From Hydrangea macrophylla (lineage: Eukaryota > Streptophyta > Magnoliopsida > Cornales > Hydrangeaceae): DNA of 64,000 nt. This document shows positions 22,201 through 34,177 of this stretch, piece by piece (the first letter of the stretch is position 1; the number at the start of each line of letters is the position of its first letter). The notes beneath the pieces are model-generated. The model made no database searches. It saw only the letters and a program-made list of their open reading frames with translations, and was not told where the DNA came from. Location: contig CM066984.1 of the NCBI GenBank assembly GCA_033977485.1, forward strand, positions 115,251,251-115,315,250, in the 5' to 3' direction. Position numbers and translations under genes: made by a program.

Positions 22201-23462
22201 TCTACTTTGTGAGGATCAACTGATACCCCATTCTTGTCAATCAAGTGAGCAAGAAAAGTAATGCTAGGCAACCAAAATTCACATTTCTTGAATTTACCAA
22301 TCAGTTGCTTCTCCCGCAATCTCTGAAGTATCAATCTCAAATGATTCTCGTGCTCTATCTCACTCGGCGAGTAGACAAGAATATCATCGATGAACACTAT
22401 CACAAAATCATCCAAGTAGTCCTTGAAGACTCAGTTCATAAGATCCATGAACGCGGCTAGTGCATTTGTAACTCCAAATGGCATGACTAGGAACTCGTAA
22501 TGTCCGTAGCGCGTTTTGAAAGTTGTTTTCTCAACATCTTCCGCTTTTACTTGCAACTGGTGATAACCCGATCTAAGATCTATTTTTGAAAACACTTACG
22601 CTCCACGAAGTTGATCGAATAAGTCATCGATTCTCGGCAATGGATACTTGTTCTTGATTGTTAGCTTGTTTAGTTCTTGATAGTCTACACACATTCTCAT
22701 TGAACCATCTTTCTTCTATACAAACAACGCTAGAGCTCCCCACAGCGATATGCTAGGTCAGATGAAACCTTTGTCACGTGGTTCTTGTAGTTGCACTTTT
22801 AGTTCCTTCAATTCAACTGGTGTCATTCTGTATGATGCCTTCGATAATGGCCTTGAGTCTGGCATTATCTCAATGGTAAACTCAATCTCTCATAAATCAT
22901 CTAGAAATACATCCGGATACTCTCGTACCACTAGAATATCTTTTACTTTCAATTCAGTCACTGAAGAATCAATCACTGAACATAGGAATCCCTAACATCC
23001 CTTTTTCAACAACTTACCCGCTCGGATAGCTGAAATCAAGTACGGCGGCGTTGTAACCCCACTCCCTTGAAAATAAAAGTTTCCATGCACCGGTGATCAA
23101 AAATTAACTTCTTTCCGTTCACAGTCTATTGTAGCTTGGTTAAGAGCTAACCAATCCATTCCTAGTATCACGTCGAAATGGTTCACAACAATCGGTATAA
23201 GGTCTACAATCATCAACTTCTCACCTAGTTTGAACTCACAGCCCTTATATATCATAGACGTTATTACTGATTTACTAAGTGGCAAGGCAACGGATAAATC
23301 ATACCCTAGTGGCACAGACTTAACATTCATATGTTCAACAAAATTATGAGATACAAACGAATAAGTAGATCCCAAATCAACGAGTATGCGTGCTAAGTGT
23401 GAACATACAAGCACCATACTTGAGACCACTGTATCAGTAGCAGCCACATCTCCAGGGTTCAT

Positions 23463-23960
23463 CTAAAAAGATCTTCTCTCATGCTGTTCTATCCCAGGGT
23501 TCAACTGGCAATTGGCAACTTCCAAGTTCCAATCCAAGGCAATTGAATTTTAAGATTTCTCAATCTCATTCTTTAATTCTTGTGCAGAGCAGCAGAGACA
23601 ACATGAGGCATGAGTAGATAGTATATCGGAGTAGTATTATAATACATAAAATAATATGGATACTCCCTCTGTCACAAAATTATTGTCACAACTCACAAGA
23701 TTCACAACCTTAGTGTTAAAAGATATTTTCTCTGTCACAAAATTATTGTCACACTCTTCGTTTTGGAATGTCCCAAATTAATTGTTATATTCAAAAAGTC
23801 AAAACTCAATTTTTGCAAACTTTGTCTTTTTACCCTTGTTCAAATTTGTTAGTGAAGGTGGTATATATTTAGCAAAAAAATGTGATAGATTTAGCCCTAC
23901 CCAATGAATATTTAATACATACATATTACATGTAAATGGTACAAATATTGAAAGAGTGCA
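23463..23960. other. Intergenic DNA with Stowaway-like end
   Basis: TACTCCCTCTGTCACAAAAT at 23661 looks like the terminus of a Tc1/mariner-type (Stowaway) MITE. A second copy of CTCTGTCACAAAATTATTG lies about 68 bp downstream. The opposite terminus was not found. Confidence 0.4.
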
Positions 23961-23961
23961 A

Positions 23962-24116
23962 TTTTGCTCACTCCAAATTTGCTCTTGCTCACCTTCTTCT
24001 CCTATTGGCTATTGCAGTGGGGTCCAGTACTTTACACCATTAATTAATTTTCATTTAATACTAGACTCTACTACATTAGCCAATAAGAGAGGAGGGTGAG
24101 CAATGAGTGAGCAAAA
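23962..24116. mobile_element. Foldback MITE, about 155 bp
   Basis: Terminal inverted repeats TTTTGCTCACTC (23962-23973) and GAGTGAGCAAAA (24105-24116). The interior is also self-complementary (TCTCCTATTGGCTA against TAGCCAATAAGAGA), so the whole unit can fold into one hairpin. A single similar end is seen at 42043-42055. No clear target duplication was found. Confidence 0.65.
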
Positions 24117-26926
24117 ATGTATTCATATTGAAATATACAATGTAAGTTTGTTACATTAATTGACCATTGATCGTTCATTGGAGAGTGACTGAGTGAGTGA
24201 GTCCGTGACCATTAATATTAATGTCTTATCAACCAACTAACAATTGGATTTGCTGAATTTGCATTGGTCATTTCATTTCACTTCCATTCCATGCTTTATG
24301 CCTTTATCACAAACTACAAGTGGTTTTACCTAATCTTTATAAGTATTTAAATACTAATTTTTTAATGCTTATATTCGAATACGAACTTTGAAATTATGAT
24401 ATACTTTGTTAGTGGCGAACACACGAAAGGAATTTTCCCGTGCTTTCCCATATGGCCCATGATTTACTAACCCCTCCTATTTCTACAGTTGTATTAGAAT
24501 ATGTTTTTAGTGCAGGTTGTAGAGTGTTGGACGAAAAGAGGAGCAGATTATCCTCGAATATGTTGGATTGCATTATGTGCTTGAAAGATTGGGAGGATGC
24601 ACAATACTGAATGCAACAACAGAAGGATGACAATATTGTCCAAAATTTTGCAAGTTTAGACATCTATACTGACTTAAGCATCGAAGAGGTTTTGGGGTAA
24701 ATACCCCGCTTACTATAGGGAATGATACAAGGAACTAATTCAGCCAAAAAACAAGTAAGGTGTGATTTTTTTTTTTAATAGTTATTTCAATTTGATTATT
24801 TATTCTCATAATTATACTAACTTAAGCATCAGAAAGGTTTTGGGGTGCATACCCCACCTATTATAGGGAATGATCCAAGGATGCAATTCCATCAAAAAAG
24901 ATATGTATAAATATATTGTTTTTAGAAATTTGTTTCTTTTTTAATAAACTAATTTTTTGGTTTAAAGAATTATTTTTAATAACCTGATTTTTAAAAACTG
25001 TTTTATAGAAACTATTTTAGATTTTAATAAACTGTTTTTCTAAAACCAGTTTTTAAGTTTAAAAACTTTTACATAATAAATCAATAAAACAGTCTCTAAA
25101 AAACTGTTACTTAAAAAAAATACTCAATTTTATAGAAACAGATTTTAATTGATTTTAGTTTAAAAAACCGTTTTTAAGTTCCAAAATCTGTTTTTAAATT
25201 TTAAAAACTACAACAGTTTTTAAGTTTAAAAAACTGTTACATAATTAAAAACAACAGTTTCTATAAAACTGTTTTTTTAAGTAACAGTTTTTAGAAACAG
25301 ATTTTAATTGATTTTAGTTTTAAAAACTGTTTTTAAGTTCCAAAATCTGTTTTTAAATTTAAAAAACTGCTTTTTAGAGAAATGTAGTTTTTTTTCATAA
25401 CGATTTTTTTGAAAACATTTTTTAGATTTAAAAAACAGTTTTTGCTTATATATATATATATAAACTGCTTTTGAAATTTATTTTAAAGTCTTAAAAGTTT
25501 ATTAACACGTGGGTCATCCTGCAAATCAACCTGTGGGCTAACTCATGGATCAACCCACCCACCAACCAAACAAACCCATGAATCAATTCGCAAGTTGCCC
25601 CGCCCTGTAGACCCGAATCTATGAGCTGGGTCGAATTAACAATATTCCCTTAACGAGTCAACCCGTTTGACACCCCTACTCCTACTCTTATAGAACTGTA
25701 CTCTCCTGTTAGTGGGTTGACACTATATTTATGTATTATACTATTTTTGATCTTATACGACTGTAGCATCTTCACTTTTGCATTCTCCAATATTTTGATC
25801 TTCTCTCGACAACGAGTATTCAAAGTTGAGATTAGGTAGGGAGAAAATGACAAACTAAATGCATCCCCAAGTATTCTAACATTTTCTCGACAACGAGCAT
25901 AGGAATGGAGAAAATGTTAAAATAAAATTCGATCCCCGCTATCCTAATCTCTTCTCGACAACAAGCATTTGACGTTGGGGTTTGGAAGGGAGAAATGACA
26001 AACCAAATTCGTTCCACCTTATTTTACGCCGTTATAATGCCGAATTTTTTAGAAAATTAAAATTACTTTAAATCTATTTTTCAAATAACCAACTCTTCTA
26101 AAAATGAACCGGGATCAAATCCGCACTTTCCACTTTCTCATTTTACGTCATCGTAATGCCGAAATTTCAACAAATTTGAAATAAGTTTAAATCTATTTTT
26201 CTAAACCACTACTTGTTCGAAAAATGAATTCGATCAAATCATGCACTTCCCACTTTCTCATCTTATACCACTATAATGCCCAAATTTTAGAATTTTAAAA
26301 CTACTTCAAAATTCATTTTTCAAATCATCACTTTTTTCTAAAGTCAATCGGGACCAAATACCGCACTTCCCAATATTTCCCCTTTTTTAGTCGTCATAAT
26401 GCCAAAATTTTAAAAACTCGCAAAATCACTCACGAGATTAAATCCCATACTTTTGAAACCCACACTTTTAATTCACTTGGGACTCTATCTCCCACTTTCA
26501 AATCATTTTTAAAAATAAATCTTGGAATCCCCACGTTAAAAATCACTTTTGAAAATAAATCTTAGGATTAAATCTTACGCGTTCAAATCATTTTTTAAAA
26601 TCAAATCTTGCGATTAAATCCCCCACTTTCAAATCACTTTTCAAAATCAATCTTGGGATAAAATTTCACATATTTCAAATTATTTTTCAAAATCAATCAC
26701 ACTTTTTAATTCCCTCACGTTTAAATCACTTGAAACCATTTTCCACACTTTCAAAACATTTTTCCTCAATTTCAAAATACTTAGGATCATTTCCCACACT
26801 TTCAAAATACTTAGGATCATTTCCCGCACTTTCAAAATACTTGAGATCATTTATGCTTTTCCAAGATTCTTTCAAAGCACGTGCTTCCAGTTAAAGTTCG
26901 GGACTACGCTGCCCTAGTGTGGATAT
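24117..26926. repeat. AT-rich DNA with several degenerate tandem arrays
   Basis: No gene was seen. Repeats by eye: a segment from TATACTNACTTAAGCATC at 24665 and again at 24813 (148 bp apart); an about 159-bp duplication containing TTTTTAAGTTCCAAAATCTG at 25171 and 25330; CTCGACAACGAG at 25804, 25886 and (CAAG) 25954; an about 120-bp unit with TAATGCC at 26035, 26154, 26274 and 26398; and a 30-bp unit (TTTCCCNCACTTTCAAAATAC) near 26780-26850. The mixture suggests remains of a large LTR element's non-coding region. Confidence 0.6.
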
Positions 26927-27560
26927 CGCAATTTTTCTTTTACCCACAGCTTTTCTTTTAAAACCTTTTTTCCATTTTAAAATACAAAACACGAGTCGCC
27001 ACTTAATTTTTTAGAAGGAAAAATTAAGAAACCGTTTTAAGACTAACTGATCTTTTGCGAAACCAAAGATAAACTAGGTCCGGGGATTATGGAATGAGAG
27101 AGGAAGGAGCCCGTCGGACTAAAACACGCTCTCTCATTCTATCTTGCGATAGGTCTCTACTCAACATCCTTTTAATCGATTAATACATATGTATATACAT
27201 ACATTACAAAAGCATGTCTAAAAGGGTGCAAGATTGCTAATGATAAAATATCATTCAAAATCAAGTAATTCATTTAGCAAGCAAATCATAATATGCAAAG
27301 CAAAGAACTAGAGAACTTACCCGGGATCCAACCGCGAATATTAAACGTGCAATGCATGCGAATAAAAGAAAATCCTAAAAAGGAGTCTCTAATCACATAT
27401 ATACATATAAGGCAAATCCTAGTTCTAAGGTGTCGTACATGGAGTCGAGAAATCAATAAAATCAAGGAATAAACAAAACTAGAGAAAGGATTGAGAAAAT
27501 GTACCTCGAAAGCGCTACAAAACGAAGGGTTAGTTCTCATACTTTAAACAAAACACATCA
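26927..27560 (+). other. LTR-like fragment, plus orientation, family uncertain
   Basis: Contains GAGTCGCCACTTAATTTTTT and nearby AAATTAAGAAACC text near 26993-27030. This GAGTCGCCAC context is common in LTRs of large plant Gypsy elements of the Ogre/Tat kind. A degenerate inverted version (GAGTCGACACCTAAC on the minus strand) is near 41445-41465. Ends were not resolved. Confidence 0.35.
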
Positions 27561-29121
27561 CTAAATGTCACGTCCCGGAGCAACATAAATAGAGAAAAAT
27601 AAATTTCCTTTATGGGTCCATAGGGAATGACGGGTGAATAACCGCATTGTCACCTACTCAAACCAATAAACACAACGATAGGGAGGATGCTATCCATAGA
27701 ACATATCTTATTAACATAACCAGAGGCTACAACAGAAACTATAAAAGGTTTGGAAGCAACAGATGCCCAAGTACCAATTATAATAGTCTACTAAATCTAT
27801 TACAACAGCTGGCTTATAGTCTCAGGCTTGTAATAATAACAACAACAGTACAACAGATATACAAACTAATTATTACGAAGCAGCACATCTTCTCCTTCCA
27901 GCCTTCAGCTCCAAGTCCGGCGAAACATCAGTCTCTCATCCTCAAGTCCTGCGAAGCTCTAGACATTGAAATGTCCAGGGCATAAACGCCATCAGCTTTG
28001 AATACAAAGCTGAGTGAGTATATTAAACAACACTCCTCGCCGTAACTGCTCAGCATCTTAAAATGCGGCTAATCCCTTTACAATGACGCCACTCACGAAC
28101 ATAGCAGAGGTCTCAGTAAACTATACATTAATTCAGGGATAGCAGGAAACATATTAAGTAATGACAAGGATAAAGATCATAGTATAAATATCTCATCACG
28201 TATTCATCAAATCCATGCATGCAACCCATGCATCCACCCCATGTATATACCTTTACGTCGGGACGCTGAATCCACGACTGAACATTTATCTTATCATATT
28301 CATACTCATATTCATATTTCTATCCATCTCCGTATCCATACGTTGATACCATAATCCAGATCCGTATCCATACATAGATACCATAATACCAATCGGAATC
28401 ACCCGACTAGGCAGTAGGTCCTACAATCCCTTGATAGGGTTACCGGTCGTCTACACGGTACCACCTATCTGTAAACGATGGAAGCGGCACAACGAACGTC
28501 TTCTACGCTGTGTATATTCTCGCTGGTCGACTACTCGGTGAAAATACATTAGGGCACTAGCCGGACGTAATCGTCAACGGTACAGTGGACGTCTTCAACA
28601 GTGCATACGCATTACTGGACGTCTTCAACAGTAAGAGGCGTACTAGGAACTCTAACCGTCCCACGTCCACCCGACTCGTCAGCCGTTGATCCCATGGATC
28701 CAAAGTATACATATCTCATATTCCACATAAGTCACATTTCCCATTTCTCATCAGCTTCTCTTACCTCTTTATATCACTATCCCATGCATGCTGACACATG
28801 TTGTGAAATGCTCATATACTAAGTACAGGAAATGCCACATACTCTGTATTAATCATATCTACTGATTACTGATTATTAATATGCAGTTGTATTCTGTTCT
28901 ACTATTCAGTTTGACAATAACATATGACAGTTAAACAATTCATCTCATATCGACAGTTGACATAGGATAATTCAGCTCGTAATATAAATGATAATTGCAT
29001 ATAAGTCTAGTCCTAACATAGTACTTATAGATCTTATCCACACATCGCAATAACCCATATGGTACAACTATTAACAAGTCTGATATATCAGACAACATAC
29101 AAATAGCATTCTGCTCATATC

Positions 29122-29268
29122 TAATCGATTGACCAAACATGGCAATCGATTGGAAACAATACCAATCGATTGGACAAACTGGCAATCGATTGGGATAGCA
29201 ATCGATTGGGCTTCATGGCAATCGATTGGGAAATTATCCAATCGATTGGATCCAATGCCAATCGATTG
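29122..29268. repeat. CAATCGATTG palindrome array, promoter-distal
   Basis: Eight copies at 29122 (first base T), 29143, 29163, 29183, 29199, 29219, 29239 and 29259, mostly 20 bp apart. Confidence 0.9.
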
Positions 29269-29749
29269 GACTCTGTCTTCTTCCTCAAAACTACTGGTTT
29301 TATTATAAAAACGTGAGGATCCTCTTCTCTTTATAAACGTTATTAAACACATACAAACATCTCAAAAATACCTCCTTGAGTGAGTTAATGAAACTCACCT
29401 TATCCCGGTGTTCCGTTAACGGCGTCCTGAGCTCCGCGGCGGTGGCTATGGTGAATTCTCTCTCTCTTTCTTCTCTGCCCTTCTCTCCTTCTCTCTGTGC
29501 TCCTCTTCTCTTCATTCTTCTTCTTCTTCTTCTTCTCTTCTCTTCCTCTCTAACCCGAGAATGTGTGTGTGTATATATATAATATATATGTATATGTGTA
29601 TATATATGAGAGTATAAATCTCTCTCTCTCCCCCTTCCAAACACACACACAAGCAAACATATATATGTATAAGGGAGAGGGTATATATAGGGAGGGGAAA
29701 ACAATCACAACCACACAAAACCAACGAGGTGGCTAAGTTCATCTACTCT

Positions 29750-29865
29750 CAATCGATTGGTACCAGGTGCCAATCGATTGGGGTTAGGTCGGCAGAATGC
29801 CAATCGATTGGTAAAACATCCAATCGATTGGAAAAGCAATCGATTGAGATAAGGTCAATCGATTA
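29750..29865. repeat. CAATCGATTG palindrome array, promoter-proximal
   Basis: Six copies at 29750, 29771, 29811, 29821, 29837 and 29856 (last base A). They lie between the LTR start (29937) and its TATA region. Confidence 0.9.
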
Positions 29866-30720
29866 GGTACACAACCTCACCGAAGGCTAAGAAAGGTACT
29901 AGGGATCTATATATACCTGAAAATATAGGGTATTACACTAAATCCTAAGCAACAAGTCTTAACACAAGGTGAATTCTATTTTCAAATATCAGTCTACGTG
30001 GATGAATGCACATGAACACATGAATATGAATGAAATAGAGCTATGAACTATTCATTGGTTTGGATCATTTAGCTTCTGGTTTTAAGCTTACTTAATCATT
30101 ATTAAAGCATAATATGAACCCTAGGTTAAGAAAATATCATTTGAACCTTTATTTACAAAGTTGATTAAATCTGTCACTACATTCTGAAAATTCCAGAGAG
30201 CAGACCTGAACTTCAAGAAAATAGAAAGCATACTTCCAATGGTTGGATCTTGATGATTTTTGAGTATGTTATGCCTCTGTGAGTCTAGTTTCTAACCCAA
30301 AAAGAAAATCAAGGTTTGAACGGTTAGATCTCTGAGAAATGGGCAAAAACCAAACGTCACTTAGAGACTTACAACTCTCTGTCCAGAGATTTTGTATGAT
30401 TTTCTAAAAATAGTAAAAAAATCAGAAACATTTAGATCTTTTTAGAGTATCTTCCTAACACATTAAACCTCATAGAAAAATTTATTTGAAGTTGAAAATA
30501 CTTTGTTAGGACTCTGATTTACTAGTTTCAAAAGGGTGTTACTGTTCTGGAATTCTGGACAGATTATTGTTAACTCACAAAACTCATGACCAAACCATTC
30601 TAAACATGAAATCTAATAAAAGCAAAAATTGTAATGGTAAAACTTTGTGTTATTGACACTCTCCAAGTGGTTTCATTCAGTTCCAACAGTCTGATTTTGA
30701 ACTAAAAATCCTTGATCAAA

Positions 30721-31200
30721 GGTGGTCATTGAATTCATTGCACCATTTGTTCAAGTTCAACTTTCATTTGTTAACCCCAACTATTAATACATGAAGTTGG
30801 GCTTAACCTAAACCATTTCTTCTACCACTTGATGGTCATTGAATACTAAGGACACACACATGTAGGTCTTAGTGAAGTATGAAGAACTTCACAAAACTTT
30901 AAGAAAAGGATTAGCCTAAGCCCTAGAGATGGACTTAAGCTAAATTATTTCTCCTACCATTTGATGGTCATTGGAGACTAAGGACTCTTAAACTCATGGA
31001 TTTTAATGAAGTATGAAGAAGCTTCATAAAACCTCAAGACAAGGAACCTAAACCATGAAGATAGGCTTAGATTCAAATTATTTCTCCTACCATTTGATGG
31101 TCATTGGAGACTAAAGACATTTGAACTTGTGGATTTCAATAAAGTATAAGAGACTTCATAAAACATCAAAGTAATGAGTTCAAACTATAGATGAAGTTTG
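30721..31200. repeat. About 132-bp tandem repeat, three to four units
   Basis: GATGGTCATT occurs at 30831, 30963 and 31096 (132 and 133 bp apart), with a weaker GGTGGTCATT at 30721. Each is followed by GAAGTATGAAG-type and ACTTCATAAAAC-type text. The units are diverged and non-coding. Confidence 0.75.
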
Positions 31201-31851
31201 GACTCATTGACTCCATATACTAAAATCAACCTCAATCCTCTCATAAATCATAAGTTCATGAGAATATTGGGTTTTGAATGCTAAGATTCAAATAAGACAT
31301 TGAAAGTCTCATGAATCTAAACAAACACAAGCAAAAAAAAAAGACCAAGGTTCTATTTCAAGATTTATTTTAAGCTTCAAACACTAAACTTACTTTAATC
31401 CAAACTAATGAGATGAAAGTTCAATCACAATATATATGGTGTGTGAAGAAATGAGGTGGGAAGAGAAGTTTTGAAAATGTGTAAAAGATCCTAAGTATCT
31501 AAATATTATGATTAAACTACTAAATAAACTAATTAGCTTAGAGTTTTACCTCTAAGTATCCTCAACTTCTTAGTTTCTTCAAGGCCTTCCAAGTAATGAT
31601 CAAACTCTTCTTCTAACTCTTCCAAACAAATCTCTTTATTACTCTCTTAATTTGGAAAATTGTGAAGGAGAATCAATATTGGGATCCTAACATTCTAATA
31701 TTCCAAGTCCTTTTGTAGTAGGATATACACCTTCCTTATATAGGCAGGTTTTGGAGGGGTATTCCAGCCATTTCAGGGGCAAAACCCTAACCCCGGATGT
31801 CCTTTATTGAAGGTACAAAGTGTGTTGTTTTACAGCTGGCTGTTACAAAAA

Positions 31852-32012
31852 GGCGGCATTCAGTGAGTGTCGTTGCGGCACTCAGTGAATGCTGTAATGG
31901 CATTCAATGAATGCCGGAGAAGTTTTACGGACTGTCGTCCAGTTTTGAAAATTTTATTTTTTTGCGGCATTTTCTGGAATTAACGGCACTGACAGAATGC
32001 CGCGCGGTACTT
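31852..32012. repeat. GCGGCATTCA-TGAATGCCG inverted-word array
   Basis: GCGGCATTCAGTGAGTGTCG, GCGGCACTCAGTGAATGC and GGCATTCAATGAATGCC (a perfect 17-bp palindrome at 31899-31915) follow each other. Looser GCGGCATT/AATGCCGC pairs continue to about 32012. This is another array of short palindromic words inside an LTR-like sequence, here without the TCGA centre. Confidence 0.7.
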
Positions 32013-32839
32013 CATGGACTGCCGTACGGCAGCCCGTGACTATCGCAGAGGTCACTGTGCGCCGTTTTCTTCTGTCTTTCCTTTTCTTTCTTTTTCCTTT
32101 TTGTTTTTGAATTGCAAGAGCTTTCGGAAGAGTTTGAATCATCTTTGGAAGTCCTAGATTAATCGGACGCTTGTCATCATCAGATCTTAGAGGTTGTGCT
32201 CCCCTTAATTCGACGTTTGGTCAAAATTGAGGTGTCTACACCTAGGCTAAAGTTTCTGACTACACCACACTTCTCTTCCAGTTTTGTCAACGTAGACAAG
32301 AAAACCGCACCTTACTTTCAGTTTTGTTGCCTCGCCTTCAGGTTAACATGAGGACACACTTCACTTCCGATTTTGTCAACCTGGATAGGAAAACTGTACA
32401 TTACTTCTGATTTTGTTACCTCATGTCGAGGAAAATAGGAAAACCAAACCCACTTTACCTTTTTAAATTCTTCCCTTAAATGGGAGAACTACGCACGACC
32501 TGATTTTTCATCAAACTCGGGATATGTAGGTGGCCCACGAAGGGTTCAATCGCACCAAACAAAAACCCACCTCCTTTCATTTTTTGATATAATTTTACTT
32601 TTTCTTGACTTAAAAGCCGATATGACACCAAAGTCACGTGGTAACTCTTTCGAGGGATGTTTAAGGGTGTCTAACACCTTCTCCTAACATGACCAAGTGT
32701 CATAGCCCAATCCCAAAATAGCAGAACCAAAACCCGTGGCATGCCACTAAGGCTACTCCAATCCATTAACGTTCCCAAAAGAATTAGTTTTTAGAACATG
32801 TAGCGGAAAGAAAATAATTCATTTTTAAAACCAGCAGTC

Positions 32840-33132
32840 CAGTCGACTGAGTCGGGGTTTCAGTTGACTGACTCAGAGTTTGCAGAGAACAAGAAATCTC
32901 CAGCAGCCCACTCCAGTCGACTGACTCTGAGGTCCGGTCGACTGATGCCACAAATGTATGGTCGACTGGGCTCGTTCGGTCGATCGAACCCAACACAGCA
33001 GAATGTATGTTTTGAAAACAAATTCCAGTCGACTGATTTTCATCATCCAGTCAACTGATGCCCTTTGAAAACCAAATGGATATTTTACTAAAACAGGGGT
33101 CCAATCGACTGTGCCCCTGACCCAATCGACTG
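32840..33132. repeat. CAGTCGACTG palindrome array with variants
   Basis: Exact copies at 32840, 32914 and 33026. Variants at 32861 (CAGTTGACTG), 32935 (CGGTCGACTG), 32959 (TGGTCGACTG), 33048 (CAGTCAACTG), 33102 and 33123 (both CAATCGACTG). The last two are intermediate between this word and CAATCGATTG. Confidence 0.88.
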
Positions 33133-33467
33133 TTTTCTTGCAGCAGCCCATTTGCAGAATTTGCCAAGTTAAAGGTTTTTCTGAATTCTACCAGGGATTA
33201 AACACACACTCCAAACTTATACCAGAGCGATTCTAACGAATATATAACATTGTTAAAACATAATTACAAAAGATTACTAACTATTACAACATCACAAACT
33301 CGTTCTAAGATTCTAAGTTAAACATAGTTAAAAAAAACAAAGAAAATCCTTATTACAACGTTTCCATTCAAGACTACAAGGTAAGCATACTCAAAACGCC
33401 TTCTAGTTGAACTCCCAATACCCCGCGATCACTTTACCGATTCCTCGCCGACATTTATACCTGAAAT

Positions 33468-33483
33468 GGTTATTTGAATAACC
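33468..33483. other. Conserved LTR palindrome, 16-bp form
   Basis: GGTTATTTGAATAACC: 7-bp arms identical to those of the copies at 14500 and 19256, with a two-base centre. Confidence 0.75.
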
Positions 33484-33984
33484 ACACATATTCGATTTGT
33501 TTAAGCTAACACTTAGTGAATAAAACAACAATGCACATGAATGATAAACATGCTCGCATTCACATCTCTACATTTCATACTAGTCTCCGGAGTCTCACGT
33601 GTACTTTCTGTTAGGGATATATACTAAAAGCCATGCTTTATGTAGTTGATTTATTATTCATTCAATAAAATCAGTTATTCCATTTTTATGAGAATCTGTG
33701 TGGGCAATGTTTGTATTATATTATTTATTTAATATTATGCATGTGTGTCTCTCTCATTCTGCATAGTATGTGGTTTGGTGTGTAGAGTTCGGCTTACACA
33801 TAGAAGATCAAACTATCAGATATTGTAGAATGTAAGATTTTGGTTTACAGTCTTAGATGGGATTGGACACACCATCGGTAGGACTGTAGCATTGTAATAC
33901 CCTGTATTTTGGTATATTAATAAGATTGGTATTTCATTTCTATACTCGTATAAACTTTCTCTTCCTTTTGGTGAATTTTGATAC

Positions 33985-34177
33985 CAATCGATTGATAAGT
34001 TTTTCCAATCGATTGACACTTTTCAGATACCAATCGATTGATAAGTATTCCCAATCGATTGCCATTTTACCGACTAAAATTGATTACGTGTCAACATTCC
34101 AATCGATTGACATTGTTCCCAATCGATTGACTACAAATATCTGTTTCCAATCGATTGACTGGTGTCTCAATCGATTG
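33985..34177. repeat. CAATCGATTG palindrome array, upstream of promoter
   Basis: Eight exact copies at 33985, 34006, 34031, 34052, 34100, 34120, 34148 and 34168. Confidence 0.92.

Larger units (their letters stand above)
13372..23462 (-). mobile_element. Chromodomain Ty3/gypsy element, 5'-truncated, with two nested solo LTRs
   Basis: On the minus strand, degenerate protease, reverse transcriptase, RNase H, integrase and chromodomain (23.46 to 17.49 kb) lead to a polypurine tract and a 3' LTR (17448 to about 13372). The LTR ends in GGGTGTGACA on its right side. The 5' LTR and gag are missing beyond 23462. Solo LTRs are inserted in the 3' LTR (13814-15831) and in the integrase region (18089-20650). 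The C-terminal chromodomain and a 2-kb LTR starting TGTCAC fit the Tekay/Del branch of chromoviruses. Branch assignment is from memory of family features. Confidence 0.85.
17491..23462 (-). pseudogene. Chromodomain Gypsy pol, decayed and interrupted
   Basis: From 23462 downward the minus strand shows an aspartic protease-like segment (LVDLGSTYSFVSHNF, ILGMDWLA), then reverse transcriptase pieces (about 22.2-23.0 kb) with the active site VIVFIDDILVYSPSE. RNase H follows (about 21.4-21.9 kb; [25 protein letters not shown]), then the integrase core (20815-21102; DRLTKLAHFLPI, ISDRDSGFTSRFW, FHPQTDG). The C-terminus (17491-17730) ends KVLWHRHAVEEATWENEEE, the chromodomain signature. Stops and shifts separate every block, and the 18089-20650 solo LTR cuts the integrase. 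Gag is absent. Confidence 0.85.
27566..29937 (-). mobile_element. Solo LTR, 2372 bp, TSD CTAAA, with CAATCGATTG arrays
   Basis: CTAAA at 27561-27565 is repeated at 29938-29942. The plus strand runs TGTCACGTCCCGG to GGGTATTACA, so the LTR is on the minus strand. Its termini match the LTR at 33893-39060 in opposite orientation; both start TGTAATACCCT and share the closing text with GGAAATTTATTTTTCTCTAT. A TATATA run near 29640-29690 with an adjacent CT-rich tract looks like its promoter and leader. CAATCGATTG arrays lie on both sides of that promoter. Confidence 0.92.
29943..32692 (-). other. Old LTR-like sequence hosting the nested stack
   Basis: No gene was seen. On the minus strand it has a CCTATATAAGG promoter-like string near 31735. 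GGTGTTAGACACCC, ACATATCCCGAG and AATCAGGTCG text at 32500-32690 is typical of the 5' part of Ogre/Tat-like LTRs. The same sequence resumes at 41334-41571, which ends GGGGCGCGACA. Both ends of the full LTR are uncertain; the left end may lie near 27 kb. The 27566-29937 and 32698-41328 solo LTRs are inserted in it. Confidence 0.45.

Noticed and set aside
29071..29352. Open frames with SIDW/SNRLD-like repeats (also 33926-34183, 32784-33151 and 18155-18550)
   Set aside because: They are translations of the palindrome arrays CAATCGATTG, CAGTCGACTG and GGATCGATCC inside solo LTRs, not proteins.
29303..29742. Arg/Glu-rich and Ile/Tyr-rich small frames
   Set aside because: They arise from the CT/AG-rich leader and TATATA promoter of the solo LTR at 27566-29937.
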